Assembly: GCA_035697485.1 (NCBI GenBank)
Contig: DASSCU010000025.1
Location: forward strand, 52,705-116,704
DNA from: Actinomycetota bacterium
GTDB taxonomy: Bacteria; Actinomycetota; UBA4738; HRBIN12
Direction: 5' to 3'
DNA length: 64,000 nucleotides
Every line of letters starts with the position of its first letter. The stretch's first letter is position 1. Made by a program: the position numbers and the translations under genes. Shown piece by piece: positions 43,715 to 53,078 of the stretch. Under the pieces are notes generated by a model that saw nothing but the letters and a program-made list of their open reading frames with translations, had not been told where the DNA came from and did not search any database.

Positions 43715-44539
43715 TTGGATCTCGTCTGGGCTGTGCTGATCACCATCGGGGTGACGGCGGCCATGGTCGCCGCGATGCTGCTCGTCCGGCGAGGGGCACC
43801 GGAGGGCAGCCGCTTCCAGGACGGCGACCGCGCGTCGGGAGTGTTCGGCGTGTTGTCGACCGGATTCGCGCTCCTGCTGGGGTTCGTGGTCTTCCTCGCG
43901 TTCACGAAGTACGACGACTCGCGGAGCGGCGCCGAGACGGAAGCACTCGTGCTCGTGCAGCAGTTCGAGACCGCCCGGCTGATGCCACCGGAAGTGAGCC
44001 CCCGCCTCTCGGGCGAGTTGATCTGCTACGGACGCTCCGTCGTCGAGCAGGAGTGGCCGGCGATGGGATCGGGTTCGGAGACCGACTCGATCAATCCGTG
44101 GGGCATCGCCATGTTCCGAACGCTGGAGAGCGTCGAGCCGCGAGCTGCCAGCGAACAGAGCGCCTTCGACGCTTGGTTGTCCCAGACCGGTGCGCGGGAA
44201 GAAGCTCGGCGCGACCGGCTGCACGCGGCGGAGGGCATCGTGCCGCTTCCCGTGTGGCTCGTGCTGTTCTTCAGCGCTGCCCTAATCTTCGTGTACCTGC
44301 TCTTCTTCGCCGACAGCGGGGAGTCGGCCGTCGTGCAGGGCATGATGGCCGGCTCCGTCACCGCGGTGGTCGTCGCGACGCTCCTCGTGCTGGGAGCGCT
44401 GAACCGCCCCTACCAGCCGGACATCGGAGGACTTCGCCCCGTTGCGATGCAGCGGTCGTTGGCGATCATCGACGAGGCACGGGCCACCCTCGCCATCGAT
44501 GACCCCCTCCCCTGCGATGAGACCGGCGACCCGACGTGA
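43715..44539 (+). CDS. DUF4239 (bestrophin-like) membrane protein
   Basis: This is a 274-residue membrane protein. Two N-terminal membrane segments include VFGVLSTGFALLLGFVVFLAF, followed by YDDSRSGAETEALVLVQQFE, the DUF4239 signature. Two further membrane segments lie at LPVWLVLFFSAALIFVYLLF and AGSVTAVVVATLLVLGAL. The start is probably TTG 43715 with GGGAG upstream, which is weak support. It overlaps the next gene by GTGA. DUF4239 proteins resemble bestrophin anion channels, but transport is not shown. Confidence 0.75.
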   Translation: MDLVWAVLITIGVTAAMVAAMLLVRRGAPEGSRFQDGDRASGVFGVLSTGFALLLGFVVFLAFTKYDDSRSGAETEALVLVQQFETARLMPPEVSPRLSGELICYGRSVVEQEWPAMGSGSETDSINPWGIAMFRTLESVEPRAASEQSAFDAWLSQTGAREEARRDRLHAAEGIVPLPVWLVLFFSAALIFVYLLFFADSGESAVVQGMMAGSVTAVVVATLLVLGALNRPYQPDIGGLRPVAMQRSLAIIDEARATLAIDDPLPCDETGDPT

Positions 44540-45189
44540 CCTCGTCGAACGGAGAGCCGTCCGCGAAGGCGAAGGGTGGGTGGGTCGACACGGCCGCCGC
44601 GATCCTGCTCGCGGCGGCGGCGGTGGCGACGGCCTGGAGCAGCTACCAGGCGAGCCGTTGGACCGGCGAGCAGGCGAAGGCCTTCAGCGTCGCGAACGCT
44701 GCCCGCGTCGAATCCACCAAGGCGTCGAACCTCGCGAACGCACAGAGCCAGATCGACATCGCGCTCTTCACGCAGTGGGTCGACGCCTATCTGACCGACG
44801 ACGATGAGCTCGCCCGCTTCTACGAACGGCGCTTCCGTGACGAGTTCGATCCGGCGTTCCGGGCGTGGATCGACACCGACCCGTTCACCGACCCATCTGC
44901 CCCGGATTCTCCTTTCGCGATGCCCGAGTACGCGGTGGCCGCGAACGAACAGGCCAGGAAGCTCGAGGCGTCGGCCAACGAGACCGCCGAGACCGCCCGG
45001 GAGTACGTGCAACGGGCGACCAACTACGTCTTGGCCGTCGTGCTGTTCGCGGTCGCCCTCTTCTTCGCGGGCATCAGCACGAAGCTCCCGCGCCCGGGTC
45101 TGAAGAAGACCGTCCTCGCGGTCGGCGTGATCGTGTTCCTCGTCGCCGCCGTCTGGATCGCGACGTTCCCGATCAGCCTCCAGATCTGA
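44536..45189 (+). CDS. Membrane protein of unknown function, coupled to the DUF4239 gene
   Basis: This is a 217-residue protein with an N-terminal membrane segment (TAAAILLAAAAVATAWSSYQ), a soluble helical middle rich in Ala/Glu, and two C-terminal membrane segments (ATNYVLAVVLFAVALFFAGI and VLAVGVIVFLVAAVWIATF). It starts inside the stop of the DUF4239 gene (GTGA), and the two likely form a complex. The long middle helices suggest a coiled-coil. No family with known function is recognised. Confidence 0.72.
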   Translation: MTSSNGEPSAKAKGGWVDTAAAILLAAAAVATAWSSYQASRWTGEQAKAFSVANAARVESTKASNLANAQSQIDIALFTQWVDAYLTDDDELARFYERRFRDEFDPAFRAWIDTDPFTDPSAPDSPFAMPEYAVAANEQARKLEASANETAETAREYVQRATNYVLAVVLFAVALFFAGISTKLPRPGLKKTVLAVGVIVFLVAAVWIATFPISLQI

Positions 45190-45207
45190 CAGCGTCGCCC
45201 GAGGCCC

Positions 45208-47718
45208 TCACAGGTAGTCGTGCTGCTTCATCCATCGCATCGCGAACGTTCCCCAGAGTGGCGGCAGGTAGAAGGTGACCAGCCGGAACGCCAAGGCGGT
45301 CGATGTCGCCGCCCCTTCGGGGATGCCCACCGCGATCAACCCTGCCGTGTAGCCCGCCTCCGCCACCCCCACCCCGCCCGGCACCGGCATGAAGCCCGCG
45401 AAGAGGCTGACGAAGGTGTTCACGAGGATCAGCGCGGCGAGCGAGGTGCTCTGCCCGAATGCATGCAGGCAGAGACCGAGGATGATCGCGAGCATCACCT
45501 GCGCGAGGAAATTCCCGCCGAGCAACAGCAGGAGCTTCCTCGGGTGACGGACCACGCGGAGGGCAGCCTTCGCGTCGGAGGCCTTCTCTCGCAGGACCTT
45601 CCAGAACCCGTACAGCATCCTGCGGGTCTTGGGGACCAAGAGGGCGATGATGACCGCCGCCACCACGAATGCGGTCGCGATCAGCAGCGCTTGCCAGTTG
45701 AAGGACCCCGACGACCCGTCCGACGAACCCTGACCGCTCGAGGACAGGTTCAGGCTGACCATGCCGGAGATCAGGATGACCGTGATCAGCAGCATCTGGA
45801 TCACGAAGGTGCTGAAGCTGTCGATCAAGCCGATCGAGATTGCTCCGGCTCCCGGCACGCCGACCCGTTGGAAGAACCGGATCTCGAGCGCGACCCGTGC
45901 CGCGGAACTGGGCACCGCGAGCGCGATGAACTGCACCCCGTACTGCAACATGAGCACCGGCCAGAACCTGACGGACTGCATCGTGGCCCCCATCGTTGAG
46001 AAGGCCTGCGGCACCTGCGCGAACGGGGTCACGATCAAGGCGGCCACGAGCCAGGCCCAGTCGGCGTTCTTGAACTCCTTCACGATCGTGTCGATGCCCA
46101 CGTCGGCGAACGTGGAGATCAGCGCGTAGGCGAGGAAGCCGGCCACCGCGATCTTCGCCAGGCCCCCCCAGGTGATCCGTCGGATCGGTTCGAGCGGCGG
46201 GATGTCGCTCTCGGTGCGCTCGGCGATGTGCGCCCGGAGGTCCTTGAAGGACCATTCCTCTGCGCGGATCGCCTTGCGCGTGTCGAGGTCGAACACGGCG
46301 GGTTGCAGGAACGGGAGCACCTCGGTGATGCCGTCGTCGCCGAGCACGTCGATGGCCACCGAGACCGCCCGATCGCTGCCGACCGACAGCGCCGTGAGCA
46401 CCAGAAGCTGCGCCCGATCGGTCAAGAGTTCGTTCTCGGTGGCGGCCACCCTCGCCGCGCTGAGGTCGATGAAGACCGGTGAGCCGTCGGCACGCACCCC
46501 CAGTCGATCCGCATCGACCCGGCCGTGCGACAGTCCCAGCTCGTGGAGCCCGCCGAGGATCTGCCACCAACCACGCATCAGGTCGTCGTCGATCTCGTCG
46601 GCGGCGAGGGACCCATAGGATCGCCCATCCGCCTGGAGCACGAGGAACGCGTCTCCCTCGGCGACCTCCCCGGCGGCCACGACCGACAGGACCGGCACCC
46701 CACCGCGCTCGGCGAGCAGCGTCACGAGCGCCTCGTGCTCGACCTGCTGCAGCCGTCCTCTGCCCACCGGTTTCGCGCCGCGATTCCAGATCGCGGACCA
46801 GGTGGCCGCGACCAGCTGACCGTCCCAGGCGTCTCGGCCGAAGACCTTCACCATGAGCGGACGGCCATCGGGGGACGATGCGAACGCGAGCACGACGCCA
46901 CGATGCTGCAGCACCGCCTCGCGCAGGTCGCTCGCCGCCACGCCGAGCTCGCTGAGAGCCTCCGACACCTGCTCCACGGTGAGGTTCCCCCCCGGAGAAC
47001 CGACGAGCAGGTGCGTCAACGCGGCAGCCGCGATCCCGATCAGGAAGCCGGCGGCCGCCCCGATCGGGAGCGTCGTCCCCAGCGCGATGCCCGCGACGAT
47101 CCCGAGGGCGATCAGCCACCGCCCGATATGCCGCAGCGGACGGGCCAGATGCGGCGACGCAGTCACGATCACGGCCGTCGCCACGGCGACGCGCGTGGCG
47201 AGGTAGATCGGCGGCGACGAGGAGTTGAGGAGACCCTCGAGGCTCGTCGAGGTGTCGGTGCCGCTGACCCCCGCGACGAGGATCGTCGATCCGAGGCCGA
47301 GCGCGACCGCGAGCACCTCGTCGAGGAACAGCCGCTTCCGGCCGCGCGCGACCAGGGCGACCAGCAACAGGACCAGCGACCAGACGAGCAGCAGGTCGTA
47401 GGCGATCTCCCAGAACCACCCGATCAGTCCCGGGAGCTCGGCGACCAGATCGGCGACGGCGGTGTCGAGGGCGGTCGGCCCCGGCGCCGGGAACGAGAGG
47501 GCGACGATGCCCAGGAACGCGAGCACCAACAGCACGCCATCGGTCGGTCGTCGAGCGCGCGGCGCGTGGGGCGCCGACGAGAAGACCCTGATGCCGGCAA
47601 CCTGCCGACCGCGACGTGTCGTGGGGACCGATGCCTTCTCGGTGGTGCCCGCAGGCTCGTCGTTGACCCCTGCTACCACTTCATCTCCCGCCATGGCAGA
47701 CTCCATCGATCCGGCCAT
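45208..47718 (-). CDS. Kinase-like domain fused to LPG-synthase/flippase-type membrane domain
   Basis: This is a protein of up to 836 residues; ATG 47718 or the later ATG 47694 could be the start. Residues about 60-240 have five or so membrane segments. Residues about 250-480 form a degraded protein-kinase-like domain with an MVKVFGR lysine strand, GLSHGRVDADRLGV at the catalytic-loop position and PVFIDLSAAR at the DFG position. Residues about 510-830 are a UPF0104 / lysylphosphatidylglycerol-synthase-type membrane domain (PVPGGVGVAEAGYTAGLIA is its signature). The catalytic lysyl-transfer domain of MprF is absent. It is probably an envelope lipid or glycan flippase with a regulatory pseudokinase. 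Confidence 0.82.
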   Translation of the reverse strand: MAGSMESAMAGDEVVAGVNDEPAGTTEKASVPTTRRGRQVAGIRVFSSAPHAPRARRPTDGVLLVLAFLGIVALSFPAPGPTALDTAVADLVAELPGLIGWFWEIAYDLLLVWSLVLLLVALVARGRKRLFLDEVLAVALGLGSTILVAGVSGTDTSTSLEGLLNSSSPPIYLATRVAVATAVIVTASPHLARPLRHIGRWLIALGIVAGIALGTTLPIGAAAGFLIGIAAAALTHLLVGSPGGNLTVEQVSEALSELGVAASDLREAVLQHRGVVLAFASSPDGRPLMVKVFGRDAWDGQLVAATWSAIWNRGAKPVGRGRLQQVEHEALVTLLAERGGVPVLSVVAAGEVAEGDAFLVLQADGRSYGSLAADEIDDDLMRGWWQILGGLHELGLSHGRVDADRLGVRADGSPVFIDLSAARVAATENELLTDRAQLLVLTALSVGSDRAVSVAIDVLGDDGITEVLPFLQPAVFDLDTRKAIRAEEWSFKDLRAHIAERTESDIPPLEPIRRITWGGLAKIAVAGFLAYALISTFADVGIDTIVKEFKNADWAWLVAALIVTPFAQVPQAFSTMGATMQSVRFWPVLMLQYGVQFIALAVPSSAARVALEIRFFQRVGVPGAGAISIGLIDSFSTFVIQMLLITVILISGMVSLNLSSSGQGSSDGSSGSFNWQALLIATAFVVAAVIIALLVPKTRRMLYGFWKVLREKASDAKAALRVVRHPRKLLLLLGGNFLAQVMLAIILGLCLHAFGQSTSLAALILVNTFVSLFAGFMPVPGGVGVAEAGYTAGLIAVGIPEGAATSTALAFRLVTFYLPPLWGTFAMRWMKQHDYL

Positions 47719-47778
47719 GCTGCACGCAGGAAGCGCCCGCCGCGGTCTCCCGTGGCCCGGAACGGCAGCGGAAGGGGT

Positions 47779-49413
47779 ATGCGACAGGTGGAGCGTAGCC
47801 GAGCGGTCGGCGAGAACGGGTCATCCGACCCGGATGATGTCGCAGCCACGTCGGCGTCCGCGCAGGCGCCGCAGCGAGCCGGCCTCGTCCTGGCGGCGTT
47901 GATCCTGGTCGCCGCGGTCGCGAACCTGAACCTCGCGGTGGCCAACGTTGCGCTTCCCTCGATCGGACAGGCCTTCGGTTCGTCGCAGACCGCGCTCGAC
48001 CTCATCGCCGTCGGGTACTCGCTGGGGCTCGCCGCGTCGGTGCTCTACCTGGGTGCCGTCGGCGACCGACACGGACGCAAGATGATGCTGGTGCTCGGCA
48101 CCGTGCTCGCGATCCCGGCATCGTTGCTCGCCGCCTTCGCCCCCACCGACACGGTGCTCGCGATCGCGCGGGTGTTCGGCGGGCTCGCGGCCGGCATGGC
48201 GTTCCCGACCACCTTGGCCCTGATCACGGCGTTGTGGTCCGGACCGGGTCGCACGCGCTCGATCGCCCTGTGGTCGGGCATCGGCGGGGCGATCTCGGCC
48301 CTCGGTCCGTTGCTGTCCGGCTTCCTCCTCGAGCACTTCTGGTGGGGGTCGGTGTTCCTGGTGACGTTGCCGTTGGCCGCGGTCGCCGCCGTGCTCGCCG
48401 TCCGGCTCGTGCCGAGCCACGTCAACGAGACGACGGACCCCGTCGACAACCTCGGAGGCATCCTGTCGGTCGTGCTCGTCGCCGCGCTCGTGCTCGGCAT
48501 CAACTTCGCGGCCGTGCCGGGAGCCGCCACCCTCGTCGTGAGCCTCGCGATCATCGCGCTGGCGGCGGGCATCGGCTTCGTCGTGCGCCAGCGCCGCGCG
48601 AGGAATCCCCTGTTCGACCTGCACGTCGCGGGCCGGCGGATCTTCTGGGTCGCGGCGTGCGCCGGCGTCATCGTGTTCGGCACGCTGATGGGGGCGATGT
48701 TCGTCGGTCAGCAGTTCCTGCAGAACGTGCTCGGCTACTCCACCCTCGACGCGGGCATCGCGATCCTCCCCGCGGCGATCCTGATGGTGCTGATCGCCCC
48801 TCGCTCCGCGAAGCTCGTCGACGCGCATGGCGCCCGCTTCACCTTGCTCGTGGGCTACGGGTGCTGTCTGCTCGGGTTCGTCGTCATGCTCGCGATGTGG
48901 AACGAAGGCATCCCCTACTGGCAGGTCGGGCTCGCCTACGGGCTCGTCGGCGCCGGGGTCGGGTTCGCCGGCACGCCGGCCTCCCACTCGCTGACCGGCT
49001 CGGTGCCGGTGCGTCGAGCGGGCATGGCATCGGGCACCGCGGATCTGCAGCGCGACCTCGGGGGCGCGATCATGCAGTCGATCCTCGGCGCCCTGCTGAC
49101 GGCGGGGTACGCGACGGCGGTCGCATCCGCGATCGCGGCGGCGCCGAAGGCGACCCAGGACAAGGTCACGAACGCCGTCGCCGCCCAGCTCCAGAAGTCG
49201 TTCGCCGGGGCCGAGGAGGTCGCGAAGAGCTATCCGAAGTACTCCGACCAGATCGTCGCGGCCGCCAAGACGTCGTTCATCGACGGAGCGGACTGGGCCT
49301 TCATCGCCGGCATCGTCGCGATCGTGCTGGGCGGCGTGCTCGTCTTCTTCTGGTTCCCACGGCGAGATGAGGAGCAGAGCCTTCTGCAGCGCTATCAGAG
49401 GGAGGATGCGTGA
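47779..49413 (+). CDS. MFS transporter, DHA2 (EmrB/QacA-like) family
   Basis: This is a drug/proton antiporter-type membrane protein of 544 residues with about 14 membrane segments. The loop motif GDRHGRKMMLVLG between helices 2 and 3 is the MFS signature, and ALWSGIGGAISALGPLLSGF is the family motif in helix 5. A hydrophilic N-terminus of about 30 residues precedes the first helix. ATG 47779 lies very close to GGAAGGGG; GTG 47788 has better spacing and may be used. Its stop overlaps the K+ channel start as GTGA. Substrates are unknown. Confidence 0.88.
   Translation: MRQVERSRAVGENGSSDPDDVAATSASAQAPQRAGLVLAALILVAAVANLNLAVANVALPSIGQAFGSSQTALDLIAVGYSLGLAASVLYLGAVGDRHGRKMMLVLGTVLAIPASLLAAFAPTDTVLAIARVFGGLAAGMAFPTTLALITALWSGPGRTRSIALWSGIGGAISALGPLLSGFLLEHFWWGSVFLVTLPLAAVAAVLAVRLVPSHVNETTDPVDNLGGILSVVLVAALVLGINFAAVPGAATLVVSLAIIALAAGIGFVVRQRRARNPLFDLHVAGRRIFWVAACAGVIVFGTLMGAMFVGQQFLQNVLGYSTLDAGIAILPAAILMVLIAPRSAKLVDAHGARFTLLVGYGCCLLGFVVMLAMWNEGIPYWQVGLAYGLVGAGVGFAGTPASHSLTGSVPVRRAGMASGTADLQRDLGGAIMQSILGALLTAGYATAVASAIAAAPKATQDKVTNAVAAQLQKSFAGAEEVAKSYPKYSDQIVAAAKTSFIDGADWAFIAGIVAIVLGGVLVFFWFPRRDEEQSLLQRYQREDA
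47819..47839. promoter_or_regulatory. 21-bp palindromic box, site D
   Basis: The left half GGTCATCCG matches the consensus at 7 of 9 positions and the right half CGGATGATG at 9 of 9, with ACC between them. It is about 100 bases upstream of the minus-strand LPG-synthase-like gene, the same distance as the other minus-strand targets. It overlaps the first codons of the divergent MFS gene, where it encodes a hydrophilic stretch before the first membrane helix. Confidence 0.55.
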
Positions 49414-50204
49414 GCGCCGTGCCGAGACCTCGGAGGGCGCGGCGTCGGCGGCTGGCACGGGCGCTGGTCTCGCCGGACAGCTACGGCTCGATCCTCGTGC
49501 TGTTGCTGATCACGTACGTCGCCTCCGCGACGGCGTCCGAGCAGTGGCAACGATCGCTCATCGTCGTCCTGCAGGTGCTCACGGTCTCGCTGGCGTTGCG
49601 GGTCGCGGGCGCGCGACGCGTGGTGCTGACGATCGCAGCGATCGCGCTCGCCTACGCCATCGTCGTTGCCGTCATCGGGCTCTTCTCGAGCGAATCGGAC
49701 CGGACGACCGGTCTCCTGTTCATCGCGAGCGCCGCGCTCTACTTCCTCGCACCGCTCTCGATCCTGCGATCGATCGTGCTGCAGCAGGAAGTCGATCAGG
49801 AGACCGTGCTGGGAGCGGTCGACGCGTACCTGTTCCTCGGCATGTTCTTCGCCTACGCGTACCAGGCGGTCGGCGCGTTCGACGATCCCTTCTTCCAGGG
49901 GGGCGTCGAGGCGACGGTCCCACGCTCGTTGTTCTTCAGCTTCACGACGCTCACGACGACCGGGTACGGGAACCTCGTGCCCGCCGGCCAGATCGGGCAG
50001 ACGGTCGCGGTCGGCGAGATGCTCCTTGGGCAGCTCTTCCTCGTGACCGCGGTCGCGAAGGTGATCACCGTCTGGCGACCGGCTCGCTGGCGTGCTGCGG
50101 AGGGTGGGGGCGGTACTTCCCCGTCCGATGGGCCGGGGACTCGGCCATCGGATCAGCCCTCGGGATCGGCCGCCGACGACCCACCCCCTCCGGCTGCGGG
50201 CTGA
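49410..50204 (+). CDS. Potassium channel (two-helix pore domain)
   Basis: This is a 264-residue membrane protein. About four N-terminal hydrophobic segments precede a classic pore domain: an outer helix, the selectivity filter TLTTTGYGNLVP, and the inner helix VGEMLLGQLFLVTAVAKVI. The C-terminal 40 residues are Gly/Pro/Ser-rich and disordered. It is translationally coupled to the MFS gene (GTGA overlap). The last 52 bases overlap the 3' end of the convergent antiporter gene. It should conduct K+ for turgor or membrane-potential control. Confidence 0.9.
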   Translation: MSAVPRPRRARRRRLARALVSPDSYGSILVLLLITYVASATASEQWQRSLIVVLQVLTVSLALRVAGARRVVLTIAAIALAYAIVVAVIGLFSSESDRTTGLLFIASAALYFLAPLSILRSIVLQQEVDQETVLGAVDAYLFLGMFFAYAYQAVGAFDDPFFQGGVEATVPRSLFFSFTTLTTTGYGNLVPAGQIGQTVAVGEMLLGQLFLVTAVAKVITVWRPARWRAAEGGGGTSPSDGPGTRPSDQPSGSAADDPPPPAAG

Positions 50205-51478
50205 TCCGGCGCGACCCCTCTGCGGAGGAAGTGCCGACGAACATGAGGTTCCGCCACCTCGACGAGTTCGGGCGCCGAGGGATCTCCCGAACGGATGCGG
50301 TTCCCATACGCGCGTGCGAGCGGATGTGCGCTGATGCCGTGCAGGATCACCGAGAGCAGGATCGTCCAGGTCGCGATCTCCAACAGCGGTACGTCGACGT
50401 CGGTGCCACTGAACTCCTCGATCGCGAGCAGCGTGAACACCACCGACGCCAGGCCTCGGGGGCCGAACCACCCCATGAAGGCGACGGTGGTCCGCCTGAA
50501 CCCCTCTCCCGTCAGGGCGATCGCGACCGGGACCATGCGGACCAGGGTGAGGCTGGCCGCGGCGTACACGACGGCCATCGCGTCGAACGAGCCTGCGAGG
50601 ACGGGTCCCACGAACGAGGCGCCGAACACCACCCACACGAGGAATGAGGCGAACAGGGACGCGTCCTCGGTGAAACCGATCGCATCCCGGTGGGCACGCG
50701 CGACGGCGCCGAAGACGAGGCCGGCCGTGAACGCGCTCACGAAACCGTTCCCCCCGACCTCGACCGCCCACACGTAGGAGAGGATCGCGAGCGAGAGCAC
50801 GCAGAGCTGCTCTGACACGTGGGATGTCCATCCGAGGCGCGCGGCGATCGAGAGCAGGCGACCGCCGACCGCCCCTACGACGAGCGCGACGAGGATCGCG
50901 AGACCGATGTCGACGATCGCATCGAGGACCCACGAGCCGCCCTCGACCCCCTCCTCACTCAACAGAGCCGCGAGGAAGACCGTCACGAACGGCGTCGCGA
51001 TGCCGTCGTTCAAGCCGCTCTCGATGTTCAGGGCCCGGCGGATGCGAACCGGGACCGCCCGGTCGGTCACGACTGCCATCCCCAGTGCGGCGTCGGTGGG
51101 AGCCAGAACCGAAGCGACGAGCGCGGCTCCCGCCCAGCCGAGCTCCGGGGCGACGACCAGCCCCAGGATCGTTCCCGCCGCGATCGTGAGCAGGAGTCCG
51201 ACGCCGAGGAGCCGACCGGGAACCCCGGCATCGCCTTCGACGGCGCGCAGGGGCACCGTGCTCGCATCGGCGAACAGCAGTGCAGCGAGCGTGACCTCCG
51301 TGAAGGTCAGGACCACTTCGCTGTCGAGCGAGAGCTCGAGCAGTCCGGCACCGTCGGGGCCGAGCGCCATCCCGGCGGCCACGAAGACCATCGGCGCGCT
51401 GATCTGCAGCCCGTCGAGTCGTCGCGCCAACAAGGCGTAGACCGCCACGATCACCAGAAGGATCACGAAGCCGCTCAC
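50153..51478 (-). CDS. Cation/proton antiporter, CPA1 (NhaP-like) family
   Basis: This is an Na+/H+ or K+/H+ antiporter of 441 residues with about 12 membrane segments. The ion-binding motif region is SVLAPTDAALGMAVV with downstream LNIESGLNDGIATPFV, where ESGLND is the CPA1 signature aspartate. GFFGPRG-like residues appear as GWFGPRGLASVVFTLLA. The C-terminal soluble tail after about residue 395 is short, and its last codons overlap the K+ channel gene tail-to-tail. The divergent region upstream contains palindrome site E. The role is pH and ion homeostasis. Confidence 0.9.
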   Translation of the reverse strand: MSGFVILLVIVAVYALLARRLDGLQISAPMVFVAAGMALGPDGAGLLELSLDSEVVLTFTEVTLAALLFADASTVPLRAVEGDAGVPGRLLGVGLLLTIAAGTILGLVVAPELGWAGAALVASVLAPTDAALGMAVVTDRAVPVRIRRALNIESGLNDGIATPFVTVFLAALLSEEGVEGGSWVLDAIVDIGLAILVALVVGAVGGRLLSIAARLGWTSHVSEQLCVLSLAILSYVWAVEVGGNGFVSAFTAGLVFGAVARAHRDAIGFTEDASLFASFLVWVVFGASFVGPVLAGSFDAMAVVYAAASLTLVRMVPVAIALTGEGFRRTTVAFMGWFGPRGLASVVFTLLAIEEFSGTDVDVPLLEIATWTILLSVILHGISAHPLARAYGNRIRSGDPSAPELVEVAEPHVRRHFLRRGVAPDQPAAGGGGSSAADPEG

Positions 51479-51575
51479 CGGCGCCCTCGAGTCCTTCCCG
51501 ATGTGGACACGCTCGGCAATCTACGCGGGTCGGTCCTGCCGCGCATCACCCGACGCGCGTGAAGCTGCCCGAGAC

Positions 51576-51596
51576 CTTCGCCCACATCGGATGAGG
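51576..51596. promoter_or_regulatory. 21-bp palindromic box, site E
   Basis: The left half CTTCGCCCA is weak (5 of 9 matches); the right half CGGATGAGG matches at 8 of 9, and the spacer CAT keeps the 3-nt spacing. It lies about 98 bases upstream of the antiporter and 70 bases upstream of the DUF2252 gene, in a divergent promoter. It is the weakest of the seven listed sites. The remaining part of the gap shows no other signal. Confidence 0.45.
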
Positions 51597-51665
51597 TGCA
51601 GCGGGCCTGGCGGTGCGACGATGAGCCGGGATAGGGTCGGTCGGCGCACGAGGAAGGTGGTCCCC

Positions 51666-53078
51666 ATGGCGACAGGCAAGGTTGAGCACCCGACGCTCGA
51701 GGAACGCCACGACGCGGGAAGGGCCGCCCGAAAGCGGACGCCACGTCTGAGCCATGAAGGCTGGATGCCGGCGGACGATCGTCCCGATCCCGTAGCGCTC
51801 CTCGCGGAGCAGGACGAGTCCCGCGAGCCAGATCTCGTGCCGGTTCGACACGGCCGCATGATGGTCTCGCCGTTCACGTTCTACCGAGGCGCCGCAAGGA
51901 TAATGGCGGCGGATCTCAAGGACGTGCCGCGGTCGGGCCTCGATGTCCAACTCTGCGGCGATGCGCACCTGTCGAACTTCGGGGTGTATGCCTCGCCCGA
52001 GCGGACGCTGCTGTTCGACCTGAACGACTTCGACGAGACCCTTCCCGGTCCCTTCGAGTACGACGTGGCTCGGCTCGCCGCGAGTTTCACGATCGCCGCA
52101 CAGAACAATGGCTTTACGAAGGAAGACGCGCGAGCGGCCACGGAAGCCTCGATCACCGCCTACCGCACGGCGATGCGTGAGTTCGCCCAGATGCGCACGC
52201 TCGACGTGTGGTACTCGCGTCTCGACGCCGAGTCATTGCTCCAGAAGGCGGCGAGCGAGGCTTCCAAGCATGAACAGAAGGCCGTCGCCCGGGGCGAGAA
52301 GGTCCTGGAGAAGGCCAGGACGAAGGACAGCCTGCAGGCCCTCTCGAAGCTCACCGAGATCGTCGACGGACGCCACCGGATCATCAGCACCCCCCCGGTG
52401 GTGGTCCCGGCTCGCGATCTGTACGAGACGTACGGGATGTCGCCGGACGAGGTGCACGATGCCGTGCACGGGATGCTCCGGGCGTATCGGTCGACGCTGA
52501 CCGACGATCGTCGCCACCTGCTCGAGCGATTCGAGCTCGTGGACCTCGCCCGCAAGGTCGTCGGCGTCGGCAGCGTCGGCACGCGGGCCTGGATCGTGTT
52601 GCTCCAGGGCAGAGACGGGGAGGATCCGCTCTTCCTGCAGGTGAAGCAGGCCACGCGATCGGTGCTCGAGGACCATCTGCCGAAGAGCAAGTTCCGACAG
52701 CCGGGCGAGCGCGTCGTGCAGGGGCAGCGGTTGATGCAGGCGGCCAGCGACATCTTCCTCGGCTGGACCAAAGGGGTTCAGGCAGACATCCACTACTACT
52801 GGCGCCAGCTCCGAGACATGAAGGGGTCGTCGGACCCCGAGCGCATGATCCCGGCGAGCATGAACTTCTACGCCGGCGCCTGCGGTTGGACGCTCGCTCG
52901 GGCGCACGCCCGCTCCGGCGATCCCGTCGCGATCGCCGCGTACCTCGGCAAGGGGCGGGAGTTCGATCACGCGATGGGCGACTTCGCGGTGCGTTACGCC
53001 GAGCAGAACCTGCGTGACTACGACGCGTTCGTGGCCGCGATCAAGTCGGGGAAGCTCGAGGCGACGGAGGGCGTCTGA
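51666..53078 (+). CDS. DUF2252 family protein
   Basis: This is a 470-residue cytoplasmic protein of the DUF2252 family, related to the kinase-like fold. Conserved blocks are VSPFTFYRGAARIMAADL, QLCGDAHLSNFG (the HxxN catalytic-loop-like motif) and LLFDLNDFDETLPGPFEYD (the DFD metal-site-like motif), with VGSVGTRAWIVLLQGRD later. These suggest ATP-dependent phosphotransfer, but no substrate is known. ATG 51666 has GAGGAAGG upstream. It is the first of three tightly linked genes and is preceded by palindrome site E. Confidence 0.9.
   Translation: MATGKVEHPTLEERHDAGRAARKRTPRLSHEGWMPADDRPDPVALLAEQDESREPDLVPVRHGRMMVSPFTFYRGAARIMAADLKDVPRSGLDVQLCGDAHLSNFGVYASPERTLLFDLNDFDETLPGPFEYDVARLAASFTIAAQNNGFTKEDARAATEASITAYRTAMREFAQMRTLDVWYSRLDAESLLQKAASEASKHEQKAVARGEKVLEKARTKDSLQALSKLTEIVDGRHRIISTPPVVVPARDLYETYGMSPDEVHDAVHGMLRAYRSTLTDDRRHLLERFELVDLARKVVGVGSVGTRAWIVLLQGRDGEDPLFLQVKQATRSVLEDHLPKSKFRQPGERVVQGQRLMQAASDIFLGWTKGVQADIHYYWRQLRDMKGSSDPERMIPASMNFYAGACGWTLARAHARSGDPVAIAAYLGKGREFDHAMGDFAVRYAEQNLRDYDAFVAAIKSGKLEATEGV

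Noticed and set aside
46525..47778. Long open frame upstream of and in frame with the MFS gene
   Set aside because: It is the antisense shadow of the LPG-synthase-like gene: its composition is Arg/Asp/Glu-rich with no family features.
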